Source of the DNA: Larus michahellis
Lineage: Eukaryota; Chordata; Aves; Charadriiformes; Laridae
DNA length: 64,000 nt
Direction of reading: 5' to 3'
Assembly (NCBI RefSeq): GCF_964199755.1
Contig: NC_133907.1
Span: 6,143,001-6,207,000, forward strand
Of this stretch, positions 44,277 through 55,380 are shown piece after piece (position 1 is the stretch's first letter; the number at the start of each line of letters is the position of its first letter). The translations under genes were made by a program, and so were the position numbers. The notes under the pieces are model-generated. The model searched no databases. It saw only the letters and a list, made by a program, of their open reading frames with translations, and was not told where the DNA came from.

Positions 44277-44687
44277 TGTCCTGGTTTCAGCTGGGATAGA
44301 GTTAACTTTCTTCCTAGTAGCTGCTGGGTTTTGGATTTAGTATGAGAATAATGTTGATAACACATGTTGTTTTATTTGTTGGACATGATGCTCAGTATAC
44401 AGATGGGGGTTGGCTGGGGGGCAGGAATCTGCAATCACTGCTCAGGACAGGCTGGGCCATCAATCATCAGGTGGTGAGAGCAACTTGGTTTGTACCACTT
44501 TATTTTGTATATTCTTTTACCATTATTATTATTTTCCTCTTTCCTTACCATTCTATTAAACTGCCTTTATCTCAAGCCACAAGGTTTTTCCCCACACTCC
44601 TTTTCTCCTTCTTCTCCCTGCCCCTCTGGTGAAGGTGGTGCTAGCGAGCAAGCGGCTGCGTTGCTGGCTGGGGTTAAACCACCACCA
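44277..44687 (+). mobile_element. Solo LTR of an endogenous retrovirus (avian ERV family)
   Basis: This 411-bp element begins TGTCCTGGTTTCAGCTGGGA and ends GGTTAAACCACCACCA, the TG...CA ends of an avian ERV LTR I recognise from bird genomes. It is flanked by CTTC on both sides (44273-44276 and 44688-44691), a 4-bp target duplication that could be 5 bp if the shared A is counted. No internal retroviral genes are present, consistent with LTR-LTR recombination. Confidence 0.8.
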
Positions 44688-45669
44688 CTTCATTAACCCA
44701 TACTATTCCAGACAAAGCTGAAGCAGTCAGCAACATTCACTGCACAAACTTACCCAAAGAATTACAGAAAAAAAACCCACCAAACAAAAAAATAACCTAA
44801 CAAACTCTACCAAGCTCACAAAAAAACCCCCACTAAACCCCACCCAGGATTCATACTTTCTGGTTTAAAAGTCACCATTACATAAAGCTTAAAAAAAAAA
44901 AGTGAAAAACACTGAAACTTTCAGGATGAACTTGAAAGTTTGAGAGCTATTTAATAAAGTTGTCATACTTCCTAAACATCTACAGGAATGCAGGATGGGA
45001 TTTTCTGTTTATAACATGCAAGAAACCCGGAAAAAGCAAGCTGATGAAATTGAGTATATCAACAGAAGCTTCTACTGTTAATCATGAGATGCCTAAAAAC
45101 AACACGCTCTGTACCAGTAACCTATATTTGTTACAATTTAAAAGTAGCCTCTAAATAAACAAGTCAAATGTCAAAAAATATAAAATGGATTTACATAAAT
45201 ATTTCTACAACACTTAACTGGCATGAAAAATACATCTACTCCAGATATGAGACATGAAATTTTGGTGGTTTTTTAAGACCAATCAACTTTACACTCATGT
45301 CACTTTTCTCATTCTTTTAGGAAACCCTGCAGGGACAGGAGGCAGAGAATGCCTTCTAGTCGTCTAATAAGCTTTTTAAAATGAACTGAACTGCCAGAAC
45401 AGGGAGGAAGAAAAAAAACCCCAACACTCAAACCAAAAATCAAACAAAAGAGTCATTTATTCTACCATATTTGCCTCAATCCTCCTGTAAGTTTGTCCAC
45501 ACACGCACAGTTTTACCTTCCCCATCAGAAGTACCAAATCTTATCCCATTTATCTGTATGGAAGCAGCAGATTTCTCTTCTATTCTACTATTGCAGCTCA
45601 AGTTCTCAGCAGTCGAGGGCAAAGAAGTTTTCAAAATTCTCCCAAAATGATTAAGTGGCTACAAAACAT

Positions 45670-45850
45670 GAAAAGACCCATCTAGTCCAAGTTCCCATTT
45701 GGAGCAGGCTGACATCCAAGTTGGATCCCATTGTCACAGCTTTCTCCAGCCAGGCTCTGAGCACTACCAGGGATGGGGACTCAGAGCCCCTGTGAGCACC
45801 TGCTCAGGTAGCACGACCTGTGCTGACGGGATGTCACTCATACACACAGC
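45670..45850 (-). mobile_element. CR1 LINE 3'-end fragment, antisense
   Basis: The plus strand reads GACCCATCTAGTCCAAGTTC, then GAGCACTACCAGGGATGGGG, the familiar antisense of the avian CR1 3' end (short 5'-truncated copies are typical). Confidence 0.7.
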
Positions 45851-46899
45851 AAACGGGTCAACAAGACCCACAGCTGCTGCTGGCAGGACATTTCACTTTC
45901 AGTATAAAAAGCAGTAAGAACTTTCCTTTTCTTAAAGGTGTGGATAGTAGGGAGTGGCTAGAAAAGAGTGTGCAAGAGCTTTCCGTATGAAGAAAAACAA
46001 GGAGCTATTTTTCCACTTGCAGGTCACTTTCAAAGCAAAATAGTAAATCCCAAGTACTCAGACAGGTTGAATTACTGACAGAACTTTCATATAAGAGAAT
46101 TTACTGTCTTTTACCATTTTCCACTTGGTAGATTACATAGTTACGGGCCATTTAGTAATCACAAGCCAGCATTCATTAGTGTCCCAGCTTTAGGCAAGCT
46201 ACACCAGGTGAACAACTAATTTTCATATTAAGTCTTTTTCTACAAATGCAGCTGGAGAGGCTAACTACACACCTGGGCTGCTTAAAGGTGCCGACCCCCC
46301 CAATGCAGAAAGGTTACTACAACAGGACAGCCCACGCCAGCTCATGTGCCAGTAAATCCTCTGGAGGTTAATTAAAGCCACACTTCCCTAAAAATCTTAT
46401 ATTTAAAACCAAAGTTATTTATTAGCAGGGATACAGCTTCACAAAGCATGACAGAGCTGAAGTGGGATGTTGAAACTAATTCGACACAAGTGAAACATGA
46501 CACGGAAGTCTGCAAGAAGTTCCTGGGCAAGGCAGAAATAACAACGCCAGCCACCACAGAAAGCAACACTGCTGAGGAGCGGCGAGCTTCCCACCCAGCA
46601 CCGGCTCGCGGCTCTCAGCACCTCGGAGCCAAGCCCAACCAGGCAGCCTCCCCAACAGCCAGGCCTGGGGCCAGGAGGGCTGTTCTGGGGCAGCACTAGC
46701 ACCCACCCGCCTTGGTCCTCTGCACCCAGGACAGCACGCAGACACAGAGTTGCCCACAAGGTAAAACGCTGACATGGAGAACGCTTTCACCTTCCTTCCC
46801 CCGGATCCTGCTGCTGCTGGGAGAACGCCGGTCAGGATTCTCAAAGCGCAGCTGCCCAGGGCCTTCTTCACCTGCTCCGCCCCGCACCTTTGCCTTTGT

Positions 46900-47600
46900 G
46901 GCTACTCGCGCCTTTCTCAAGCAGCAATGAGGAAAAAAACGGGAGCCCTCACAGCAGGCCGGGTACTGCCGGGGCTGTGCTCCCCGCGACAGCATCACCC
47001 GTTGCACATCCTTTTCCTGCGGAAAAGGCACTTTTCAGCTGCGTTAACCCCACGCACCGCCCGGACCCAGGCCACCAGGGCAGCGAACGAGCTCCAACAA
47101 GCCCGCGCTGCCCGCTGCCGCTTCCCGGTGGCGCTGAGACGAAGGCGGGGCCCGCCCGCAGGCCGCGGGGCCCGCCCGGCCCGGCCCCAGCCCCATCCCG
47201 GCGCAGCGGCCAGGGAGGACTCAGCCCTCCATGAGGTGTGCTATGACATATCTTTTGTTCGAGCGCTCTCCCGGTAAAGCCGCCGCGGGGCCACCCGCCC
47301 GCAGACTTACCGCCGCGCCGGGCCCGGTCCGCCTCAGGCCGCCGCCCGCCAGGACAAAGGCGCCAACCGCCGCTGCCGCACGGCGCCGTCGCAAAGCAGA
47401 GGGAGAAGCGCCGCCGGGACGGCGACGCCTCGGCGCTTTACGGCGCGGCGCGCTGACGTACGGCCAGCCGCCATGCCTGCCGAGGCGTGCAGGGCCGCGC
47501 GACTTGCCTGGCTCCCGGCATGCCCCGCGAGCCGCCGCCGCCGCAAGGCACGCTGGGACTTGTAGTCCCCCGGGGCGGCGAGTGAAGCCGCTGGGTGGCG
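46900..47600 (-). promoter_or_regulatory. NCOA5: CpG-rich region, probable NCOA5 promoter and first exon
   Basis: An abrupt rise in GC and CpG marks the 5' end expected for NCOA5, upstream of the acceptor at 43562-43564. It holds a ZNF143-type element at 47548-47566, a TGACGTA CRE-like site near 47453 and GGCGGC boxes. The first exon cannot be delimited from sequence alone. Confidence 0.55.
47548..47566 (-). promoter_or_regulatory. ZNF143/SBS-type promoter element
   Basis: On the minus strand it reads ACTACAAGTCCCAGCGTGC, matching the vertebrate promoter motif ACTACAAYTCCCAGNATGC at nearly every position. Such elements sit close to transcription starts of CpG-island genes. Confidence 0.7.
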
Positions 47601-47624
47601 CCACCGGACCCCGCGCGAGGCGAG

Positions 47625-48075
47625 GCGAGGCGAGGCGAGGCGGGGCGGGGCGACCGGGACCGGGACCGGGACCGGGACCGGGGCAGGGCGAGGTGGCCGG
47701 GACCAGACAGGGACAGGGAGGGGCGGGGCAGGGCGAGGTGGCCGGGACCAGACCGGGACCGGGACCGGGACCGGGACCGGGGCAGGGGAGGGCAGGGCGA
47801 GGTGTCTGGAACCAGGAACGGCACCAGGACTGGGGCAGGGCGAGGTGGCCGAGACTACACCGTAACCGGGACCAGGACCGGAACTGGGACCCGGGCGAGG
47901 TGGCCAGGACCGGGACCGGGACCGAGACCGGGACCGGGGCGGGGCAGGGCGAGGTGCCCAGGACCGGGACCGGAACGAGAACCGGGGCGGGGCAGCGCGA
48001 CGTGGCCGGGACTACACCGGAACGGGGACCAGGACCGGGATTGGGTCCGGGACCGGGGCGAGGCGGCCGGGCCCG
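47625..48075. repeat. G-rich minisatellite with nested GGGACC hexamers
   Basis: Short GACCGG and GGCGA units are embedded in a higher-order unit starting GGGGCAGGGCGAGGTGGCC that recurs about eight times at roughly 42-70-bp spacing (near 47683, 47725, 47790, 47835, 47891, 47942, 47990 and 48055). The long frames read across it on both strands are artefacts of the repeat. The plus strand has strong G-quadruplex potential. Confidence 0.85.
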
Positions 48076-49363
48076 GTCTGGGCCCCTGCCGTTGCCGTGG
48101 CACCCCCACCCAGCGCAAGGGCCCGGCTCCGCGGCCGCCCCGAGCAGCCGCACCAGTGCTGGCCAGCCCCGCTGGGTGGGCACCGGCACCGGGTCCGGCC
48201 GGGGACTCCCGCCAGGCAGGAAGCACCGGGTCCCACCGAACCCCCTGCTGCTCAGGGCCGGGAGCGGGGAGCCCTCACAGCCCAGAGCCGCAAACAGCCG
48301 GTGCCCGGGGACTGTGGGGACTTCCCGGGCCGGTCCCATGGGAGCGGGGCCTAGAAATCCCCACCCCACCTTTCCCTCCCCGTCTCTGCCCTCAAGTCTC
48401 CCCCGGGACCCTTTGTGCTCTCAAGCAAGTCAGTTTTGGGAAGTGACGGCAGGACGGGGAATCCAGAGCACGTGGCTCCCGCCGCTGCCAGCCCTGCCAT
48501 AGTCCTCGGGGAAGCACGCTATCCCCCACCTCCCGCCACCACCACCGGGCCAAGGCCACGGGCAGCATGCAGCCGGCAGCCTCCAAGCCGGGGCTGAGGC
48601 CGTGACCGAGGCCATGACCGAGGCTGGGACAGCTGTCATGGAGCGCGGCCACGCAGGCATCACCATGGTGGCAGCACGGCGTGTGACTGGGATGCTGAGA
48701 AGGGACCTCTCAGCATCCAGGGAGCAGCTGCTCCCCGCCTCGCCACACACCCGGCTGGAAAGGAGAAACCGGGGAAAGTCTCCAGAGCAGGCAGGGGGGG
48801 CCTGGAACTTCCCTGGGCACTGCTGGGGGATTCCTCCGAGGGAACTGAGGCAGAGGCGGGTGGCCGACCAGAGGCGCAGCCAGGCCTCTGGCGCATTTGC
48901 CCCCTTTCTGTTTCTGGGCTAACACATTTGTGGGGAATCCGTGGCAAGGCCAGGGCCTGCGGGCAGCCGTGAGGGGCTCTCCAGGGCCACAGCCGTGAGT
49001 TATCGTTGAGCAAACGACGCAAAACCTCAAACTTCTGCTTTAGGAATGACCTGGCAGGGGACGGCACAAACGTTTTCCTCGCCGTGGCCCACAGCTGACT
49101 CCCGCCGCTGCCTGCACCCCCTTCACCCCGGGAAGGTGCAGACGGGGCAGTGGCTCGGTGGGGCTGGCGGGGAGGGGGCAGGAGCCGCCATCCCACCTCC
49201 AGCTGCAGCAAGACACCCACACCGAGCCACCGCGCAGGGTCCCCCCGCCCCAGCGGCCCCGCCGAGACCCCCGGGGGGGCGGGTGTCCCAGCAGGGGTGG
49301 CCGGCGGCGTCGGTCCGTCCCCGCCTCGGCCCGCTCTCGCCCCCCCGGGCCCGGCCCCGCTCG
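48076..49363. other. Intergenic region between NCOA5 promoter and CD40
   Basis: GC-rich single-copy sequence. No family-like ORF, RNA gene or mobile element was recognised. It holds distal promoter sequence for CD40 at most. Confidence 0.5.
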
Positions 49364-49477
49364 GGGAAGTCCCGGGGGCGGCGGCGGCCGGTGGCGGGCG
49401 GCCCAACGCCCCCTTCCTGGGCGGGAACGGGCACAGGCGTTATAGGGCGGGCGGCCCCGGTGGCGGGGTGCGGCGAC
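49364..49477 (+). promoter_or_regulatory. CD40: CD40 proximal promoter with perfect NF-kB site
   Basis: GGGAAGTCCC at 49364-49373 fits the kB consensus GGGRNNYYCC exactly, 105 bp before the start codon. GC boxes (GGGCGG near 49445) and GTTATAGGG near 49439 lie between. NF-kB induction of CD40 is well known in mammals. Confidence 0.65.
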
Positions 49478-52400
49478 ATGAAGAGGCTCAGGCTGTTGGG
49501 GCTCCTCGGCGCGGTGCTGCTGGGCGTGAGTGGGGCTGGGGCTCTTCCCTTCCCTTTCTCTTTCCTTCCTTTTTCCTTCCTTCTTTCTCTCCCTCGGGAC
49601 AGAGCCGCCGGGCTTTCCGGGAAAGGGCACGGTCCGGCCGCTCTGGCCTGTCCCCTCGGCGCGGTGCCGGGCGGCGGCGGAAACTCCGATCGCGCCGCCG
49701 CCCCGTACAGCCCGAGCCAGCCGGGTCCGGCACAACCCGCTCCCCCCGGACCGTGGGTGCGGGGAGGCAGACAGGACGGGGAGGTCTCTGCCCGCGGCCC
49801 CTCAGCCCCACATCGCGCTTTCACTTTCCACCCGGGGGAGCGGGGCGCGGCGGGGTCCGCAGCCCAGCCCAGCCCGGGGACGGGGGGCACGGGTCCCCGC
49901 GGGCACGGACGGGCACCGTTGAGCCCCGGGGCTCTGCAGCCCTGGGCGCAGCCTGGGCCCTCGGCTGGGGTCCCCCCGCTCCGGGACACGGCTTGCGTGC
50001 TGGGAGGCTGTTGGGGTGCAGGGACAGGCCCTTACACTTCCCTTTCAGCCCTGTGTCAGACGTGCATGACGGCGGGGACAGTTCCCTTCTGCTGGGTCAG
50101 AAGTCCCCAGGTCGGACCGTGGGGTGCCTTACAGCCCCATGGCTGCCCCATCAAGCCAGGGGGCCTGCGGGGGTCTGCAACTTGATATACTTGCCAGGGG
50201 CTTTCCTGCCCCACGGGACCAGTGGATCAGCCTTGGGACGGGCTGGCAGTGCTCTGGGTGGGCACAGGAGGCTCAGGCTCCCCCTGCCCAGGACTGCAGC
50301 ACTGTTGGCAGGGGCACGGGGCGATGTGAGATTATAATCTGTTAGGAAATGTGGGGCTACCCTGCCAGAATCACTGCCACCCCACTTCAAAGTGAGCACT
50401 GATGGCATCAGGCAGCGCAGGCGGCTCTGGTGTGGTCTGTGGTTAGCGCAGGCATGGGAGAAGTGGTGCAAGGAAGCCCTTGCCTTGGGACGTAGGTTAG
50501 CGTGCAGGTTAGCACACGCGTGCTTGCAGAAGTGAGGTGATGGCGGAGTGCTGGGGAATGGCATGAATTCACAAGGTCTTGTTTCTTCCAGTGCTGGGAG
50601 CCTGGTGATGCCGTAAGATGCTTTGATAAGCAGTATGAACACAAGGGCAGGTGCTGCAACCGGTGTCAGCCAGGTACGGAGACCTCTTCCCCTTCCTGGG
50701 GTCCCAGGACCTGGCTATGCCAGGGCCCACAGTGGAGAAAGCCCAGCTCGGTGTGACTGAGCCATACTCCGCCCTGTTGCCAGTAGGGCTGATAGCTTCA
50801 CTTCCCTGTGTCACCTCAGTGCTAGAGCAACTGGAGACCTCATGGGTGCCCTGGGAGAGACCCCCTGGACCTCACCAAATCTGCCACAGTTCTCTTGGTG
50901 CTGTCTGTGCACCTGTAGCCTCAGGACCCCCGTGGCATGGGCAGCTTGTGGGGAGAGTGCTGCAACTGGCACTGCCGGATCGTGAGGGTATTTGCTAGCT
51001 CCCGCTGTCACTCCCAGATCATTTCCCAGTCCTTGGAGTGCTGGAGACAGTGAACGCACCCCCCTGCTGTCCTGCCTCAGCACCCAGCAGCCCTCCCCAC
51101 CCATCCCCATGCAGCACGTGTAGCCACCTGAGTGGCATCAGGCTACCAAGATGCTGCTTGATGGTGGCCTTGGCACCCACAGCTGCCAATGCTCCCCTGT
51201 TCTGCTGACAGAGCTGCTGCCTGGAGAGGGGGAAGGCCCCCTCGCCCCTTCCTCACCAGCCTCTATTGCAGGGGAAAAGCTGGTCTCCGAATGCAGTGTC
51301 ACAGAAGACTCTGTCTGCGCCCGCTGTGAGAGCAGACACTATCAGCAGGGCTGGACAAAGGAGAGGCACTGTACCCCCCACGATATCTGTGAAGACAGTA
51401 AGTGCTCTCTGTGCCCACCAGCCCCAGCCTGCGGGGGCTGGAGGGGCTGGTGTCCCCCCCCAGGCTCAGTTGCCTGGTGCCGCAGCTCGCCCATGCTCCC
51501 TTTGCCCAGATGCTGGCCTCATCGTGAAGACGCCAGGAAACGCAACACACAACACGGTGTGCCAGTGCCGGGCCGGCATGCACTGCTCTGACACCAGCTG
51601 CCAGACCTGCGTGGAGAACCAGCCCTGCCAGCGCGGCTTCGGCTTCGTGGCAGGTGAGTCCCTCCAGCTCCTCCCTCTCAGCAGGACCGATGCCCTGGCA
51701 GCATCAACCTCAGGCCCTCCAGGGAAAGGGGGACTCCCCCAGCAAGGTGCCCTTAGCAGGGCTTTGGGTGAGCTGTGCCTGCCGCTGTGCCCTGGCAGCA
51801 TTGCCATGGGGAGGGCTGCCCACCTGACCCTCACAGCCCGTATTGACCTTCCTGCAACCTCTGCTTCTCTCCAGCCAAGGCCATGGCCCGGATGTCATCC
51901 CCCTGCGAGCCCTGTGCAGAAGGCACTTTCTCCAATGTCTCTTCTAAAACCGAGCCGTGCTATCCTTGGACAAGGTATTGTCTGAGTGCCGACCACATCC
52001 TTCACCGATCCCCAGCTGTGCCCAGTGCTGTGAGCACATCCTCTGCTGCCAGCTTCCTTAGGGACCTTGGGGACCAGGCGGCTAGGATGGTCTCTGAGGG
52101 ACAGAGCATCAGGCTAGCGTAGGGCAGGAGCGAGAGCAGCAGAGCTGTGAGGCTGGTGAGGTCCAGGGTGGTGTGGCTGAGCAAGAGGCAGACATTCCGG
52201 CCCTTGTGACTGTCCCTCAGCATGTGCACAGAGTGCTGGCCCCTCCAGGGACGTTCACGCTGTTGTCTGCACTGGGGAGGAAGGGATGAAGAGCTATGGG
52301 GATCCCTCAATGCCCTGTCCAGGCTCTCCTTCCCAGCACGCTCCTTGGATGTAGTCATCAGCCAAGGCACCAGCCCTCTCCATGGGGAGTCTGGCTTTGA

Positions 52401-54290
52401 GAATGCCATGGGCTGGCAGGCCATCCCTGTCTTTAGAAAGCTGCTTGAGGGTTAATTGCACTCCCTGGTAGAAACGTGAGCCTTATTTCCAGGTTGAATT
52501 AGTCTCGCTTCAGCTGCCAGCCATTGGATTTCACTTTGCTTTTATCTGTGCCCAGAAATTACCTCCCCATGGAGCCACTTGTAGCCTGTCATCGAATCAT
52601 CTCTGAGCTGTTCCGCAATAGCTGCGGTGCCCAAGCCCCAGGGTCTCCCTGACTGGGCAGGTCTCATATATCTGCTCCCTCCTGTGCCTTGTCCCCAGGC
52701 TTGTCCCCTGTCTTCAGCAGTTTCAGCAACTCCAGACCAGGACCCCAGGGTGGGGCCCTGCTAGGTACCCGTTGTCCCTGCATCCCCAGCCTGGGTCCCT
52801 GGGTTCCCAGCCACTCGCCCCCCGCCCCGAGCCCGGCTAGCTCAGCATAGGTCGCTTTCTCGTGCAGCTCTGATGGCTGCCCAGCCCGGGCCGTTCCTCC
52901 TCGGGGGCTTTCCGTGTGCTCAGGCTGTGGTTACATGGTTTCCTTCTTTCCTGCAGCTGTGAGGAAAAGGGGCTGGTGGTGAAGGTGAAAGGGACGAACA
53001 CCTCGGATGTGATCTGTGGTAAGTGCCTGGTGCAGAGCGGAGATCTCCTGGTGCTCCGGCTCTCGCAGCACTCGGGGGAGCTGGCCTGGTCCCTGGGTGT
53101 TTTAGAGAGAGGACTACTGCCCTGCTGGCATGATGCCTTCCCACTCCTCTCTGTCCCCATGAGGGATCCCTAAGAGACCAGGCCTGGAGCAGAGGCAGAT
53201 CGGGGACCTTGGCGTCGCAGTGGGAGTGTCATGCGGGTGCCTCACTGACCCCATCTCTCTCTCTGCAGAGTCGGGCAGGCGCTCCTCGCTGTCAGTGCTG
53301 ATCCCCATCACGGCTGCGATTGTCACATGCCTCGTGGGCATCTGCATCTACTGCCTGGTCCACACAGGTAAGGGGCTGGGACACGAGAAGTGATGCTTTG
53401 TCCACAGGGGCCATATAGGGCTGAGGAGCCGAGCAGGGGGGGACGGCGGCAGCTCTGCTGAGACTGGGGCAGCCCTTCTGGGGACACTGCCAGGGCATGG
53501 CTCCCCGAGCCCATCGCCCTGCCGGGTCAGTGGGCTCTGTCCCTGGGAGCAGGCACGTTTGCACTGCCACAGCCCAAGCTGGGCCAGCTCTTGGAGGAAA
53601 GCACCGGTGCCCTGTGGGTCCGGCCTGGCTCCCCCGCCTTGGCCCCCAGCCTGGAAACAGCAGCAGGCACAACGTGAGCCGCAGGACCTGCGGCGCAGGA
53701 GCACCTGCCCCAGCTCTGAGCCCTGAGAGCTCATTGCGGGCAGGGCAGGAGCATTCCCCTGACTGTTGTCTTCTCTGTCCCTCTTTCCATCCAGATCCCA
53801 GGCGACGGGTGCAGAAGCAGGTGAGTCTGCCCAGAGCCCTCCTCCAGCAGTGGGTTGGGGTCCCTCCTGGGCGCAGCCTGGGCTATGCCAGCACCAGGGA
53901 GTTGCAGAGCAGGGGGCTGCGGCTCTGCAGGGCAGGAGGGGTGGGGGCTGTCCTAGGACTGCCTGGTTGGGACACAGCGAGGGCTGGGGCAACCCTGGGA
54001 TGCTGCTGGCAAATGCTGAGACAGGAGGGGACCTGCACAGGGTGAGGCCCAGCCCTGCATGGGAGCGTAGCAGGAGCTGTGGAAAGGCGTGCTGCAGAGG
54101 TGGGGGACATTGCTGCCTGCCCCTGACCCCTGTCCCTCTGCAGATAGAGGCTGGGAAGCCTGTAGAGAACCAGCAGCCCATGGAGGATGGGGAGGACATG
54201 CCCCATATGCAGGAGACCCTGCTCAAGGGCCAGCCTGTGGCCCAGGAGGATGGCAAGGAGAGCCGCATCTCGGAGCAGGAGAGGCTGTGA
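49478..54290 (+). CDS. CD40: CD40, TNF-receptor superfamily member 5
   Basis: Type I receptor on B cells and antigen-presenting cells that binds CD40L and signals through TRAFs. Exons: 49478-49525, 50592-50673, 51272-51397, 51510-51653, 51875-51974, 52957-53018, 53269-53367, 53795-53820, 54144-54290. All are GT-AG with agreeing phases; 277 aa, the same length as human CD40. Signal peptide 1-16; cysteine-rich domains about 17-187; sequons NAT, NVS and NTS, the last two at conserved positions; transmembrane segment about 195-218; 59-residue tail. The tail keeps Q-E-T at 252-254 and the QEDGKESRIS block, but residue 250 is His where human has Pro in PVQET. No match to the human TRAF6 motif is seen at the equivalent place; P-M-E-D-G-E at 241-246 is a possible substitute. 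Confidence 0.96.
49526..50591 (+). other. CD40: CD40 intron 1
   Basis: GC-rich at its 5' end, with a T/C-rich stretch (TTTCCTTCC repeats, 49550-49590). An IRF-type site at 49819-49828 reads TTTCACTTTC. No exon was seen. Confidence 0.65.
49819..49828 (-). promoter_or_regulatory. CD40: ISRE/IRF-type element in CD40 intron 1
   Basis: TTTCACTTTC is the reverse complement of GAAAGTGAAA, fitting the IRF consensus GAAANNGAAA exactly. It sits 340 bp after the start codon. IFN-inducible CD40 transcription via STAT1/IRF1 is established in mammals. Confidence 0.55.
51975..52956 (+). other. CD40: CD40 intron 5 with CR1/L3 fragment
   Basis: The intron between the fourth cysteine-rich domain exons. The block at about 52450-52740 matches antisense CR1/L3; the remainder shows no signal. 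Confidence 0.6.
52450..52740 (-). mobile_element. CR1/L3 LINE fragment, antisense
   Basis: The plus strand reads CCTTATTTCCAGGTTGAATT, then CTTCAGCTGCCAGCCATTGGATT, the well-known antisense block of ancient amniote CR1/L3. The downstream half is more diverged. Confidence 0.65.
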
Positions 54291-55205
54291 GGGCACTGCC
54301 TCCAACAGGAGCACAGACTGGGGCCAGCACCATCTCCTCCGTCCCCTCTCCAACTGGGGAGAAAATCTAGCATCTGGCCTGGCTGCAAATGAACATGATG
54401 GACCGTGCAGTGGACCACGGCACGACCACCCCCCTGGGGATACTATAGGTCTGGCTGCCTGCCCAGGGCTGCCACGGTGGAGCAAAACTCAGCTGCCTGC
54501 ACCGGGATGCAAGAGCAGAGGCCGGTCCCACTGCCCACCTGGGGGGCCCCCACAGAGTGCAGCATGGCTGCTGCGGTGCTGACCTCCTGGCAGAGCCTGG
54601 TGCAGCCACCGGGCTGGGGTTGCCGTGGCAGAGCAAGGCACAGCTGCGCACTTGGAGACCCCATAGCAGAGCCTGGGGGGATGCCAGGGTGGAGAGTGCA
54701 GGCTGTTGATGAGTGACCACCATGGCAGAGACCAGTTCAGCCACCCGCCCAGGGGGGCTGCGGTAGCACCCAGCTGGGCCACCGCACAAGGGCCCCGTGC
54801 TGGACCTGTGTCCCCCTGGTGATGGATGCCGGGTGGCTGCTGGCCCCGTGGCAGCCTGGGCCAGGGTAGCAGCCCCCTTGTCGCCCCGGCCACCGGGCTC
54901 CGTGGGGACACATAGAGGCAGGACTCGCTGTCCCGGCAGCCGCCTGCAGCGCTCTTCTCCGGGACGGGGTTGGGGGGACAGGGACCACCGGGGACGAGAC
55001 CCTCGGCCACCGACGCGCGGCGGCCGGGAGATGGTGCTGCGGGACCGGCGCGGGGCTGCGCGGGGCGGGGCCGCCCTCCGCCGCTACCGGAGGCGGACGG
55101 TCCCGCCCCACCGTGGGGGGGTGGGCTCCGGGCTCTGCGCGGCCGCGCACCCTCCGCCGGTGGGTGGTGGTGGTGGGGTTTTCCGCCGGGCTCGGGGGAC
55201 TTCCT

Positions 55206-55223
55206 CCCCCCCCCCCCCCCCCC
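55206..55223. repeat. (C)18 homopolymer
   Basis: Eighteen consecutive C residues, which is rare and prone to assembly or sequencing length error. Confidence 0.9.
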
Positions 55224-55352
55224 GCACACCCACTCCCGCACCGAGGGCACGCGTGGGCACAGCCCGGCCCCGCTGCCCGTAGCCATCGACGGGGGGAGCT
55301 GCCGGGAACCCGGGCTCGGTATTCACCACCGCACCGCTGGCAAAAAGCTGTA

Positions 55353-55358
55353 ATTAAA
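55353..55358 (+). terminator. CD40: Candidate CD40 polyadenylation signal ATTAAA
   Basis: The commonest variant signal, ATTAAA, is followed by a TTTATTTCTTC stretch. That stretch includes TTTATT at 55361-55366, an AATAAA for the opposite strand, so the same 14 bp could end transcripts from both directions. Confidence 0.45.
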
Positions 55359-55380
55359 ACTTTATTTCTTCTCCCCCCTT

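Larger units (their letters stand above)
43565..46900 (-). other. NCOA5: NCOA5 intron 1 (5' UTR intron)
   Basis: Low-GC sequence between the first coding exon and the CpG-rich promoter region. It contains a solo LTR, a CR1 3'-end fragment and several A-rich runs. The 5' non-coding exon was not delimited. Confidence 0.6.
54291..55375 (+). other. CD40: CD40 3' UTR and downstream flank
   Basis: No AATAAA was seen on the plus strand before the variant signal ATTAAA at 55353-55358. An unusually CpG-dense block (54940-55300) and an 18-C homopolymer lie inside. If the ATTAAA is used the 3' UTR is about 1.1 kb. Confidence 0.5.

Noticed and set aside
47231-48502. 423-codon plus frame (and 382-codon minus frame) between NCOA5 and CD40
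   Set aside because: Both are translations of the G-rich minisatellite; repetitive GTGTG/RPRP-like peptides and no conserved domain.
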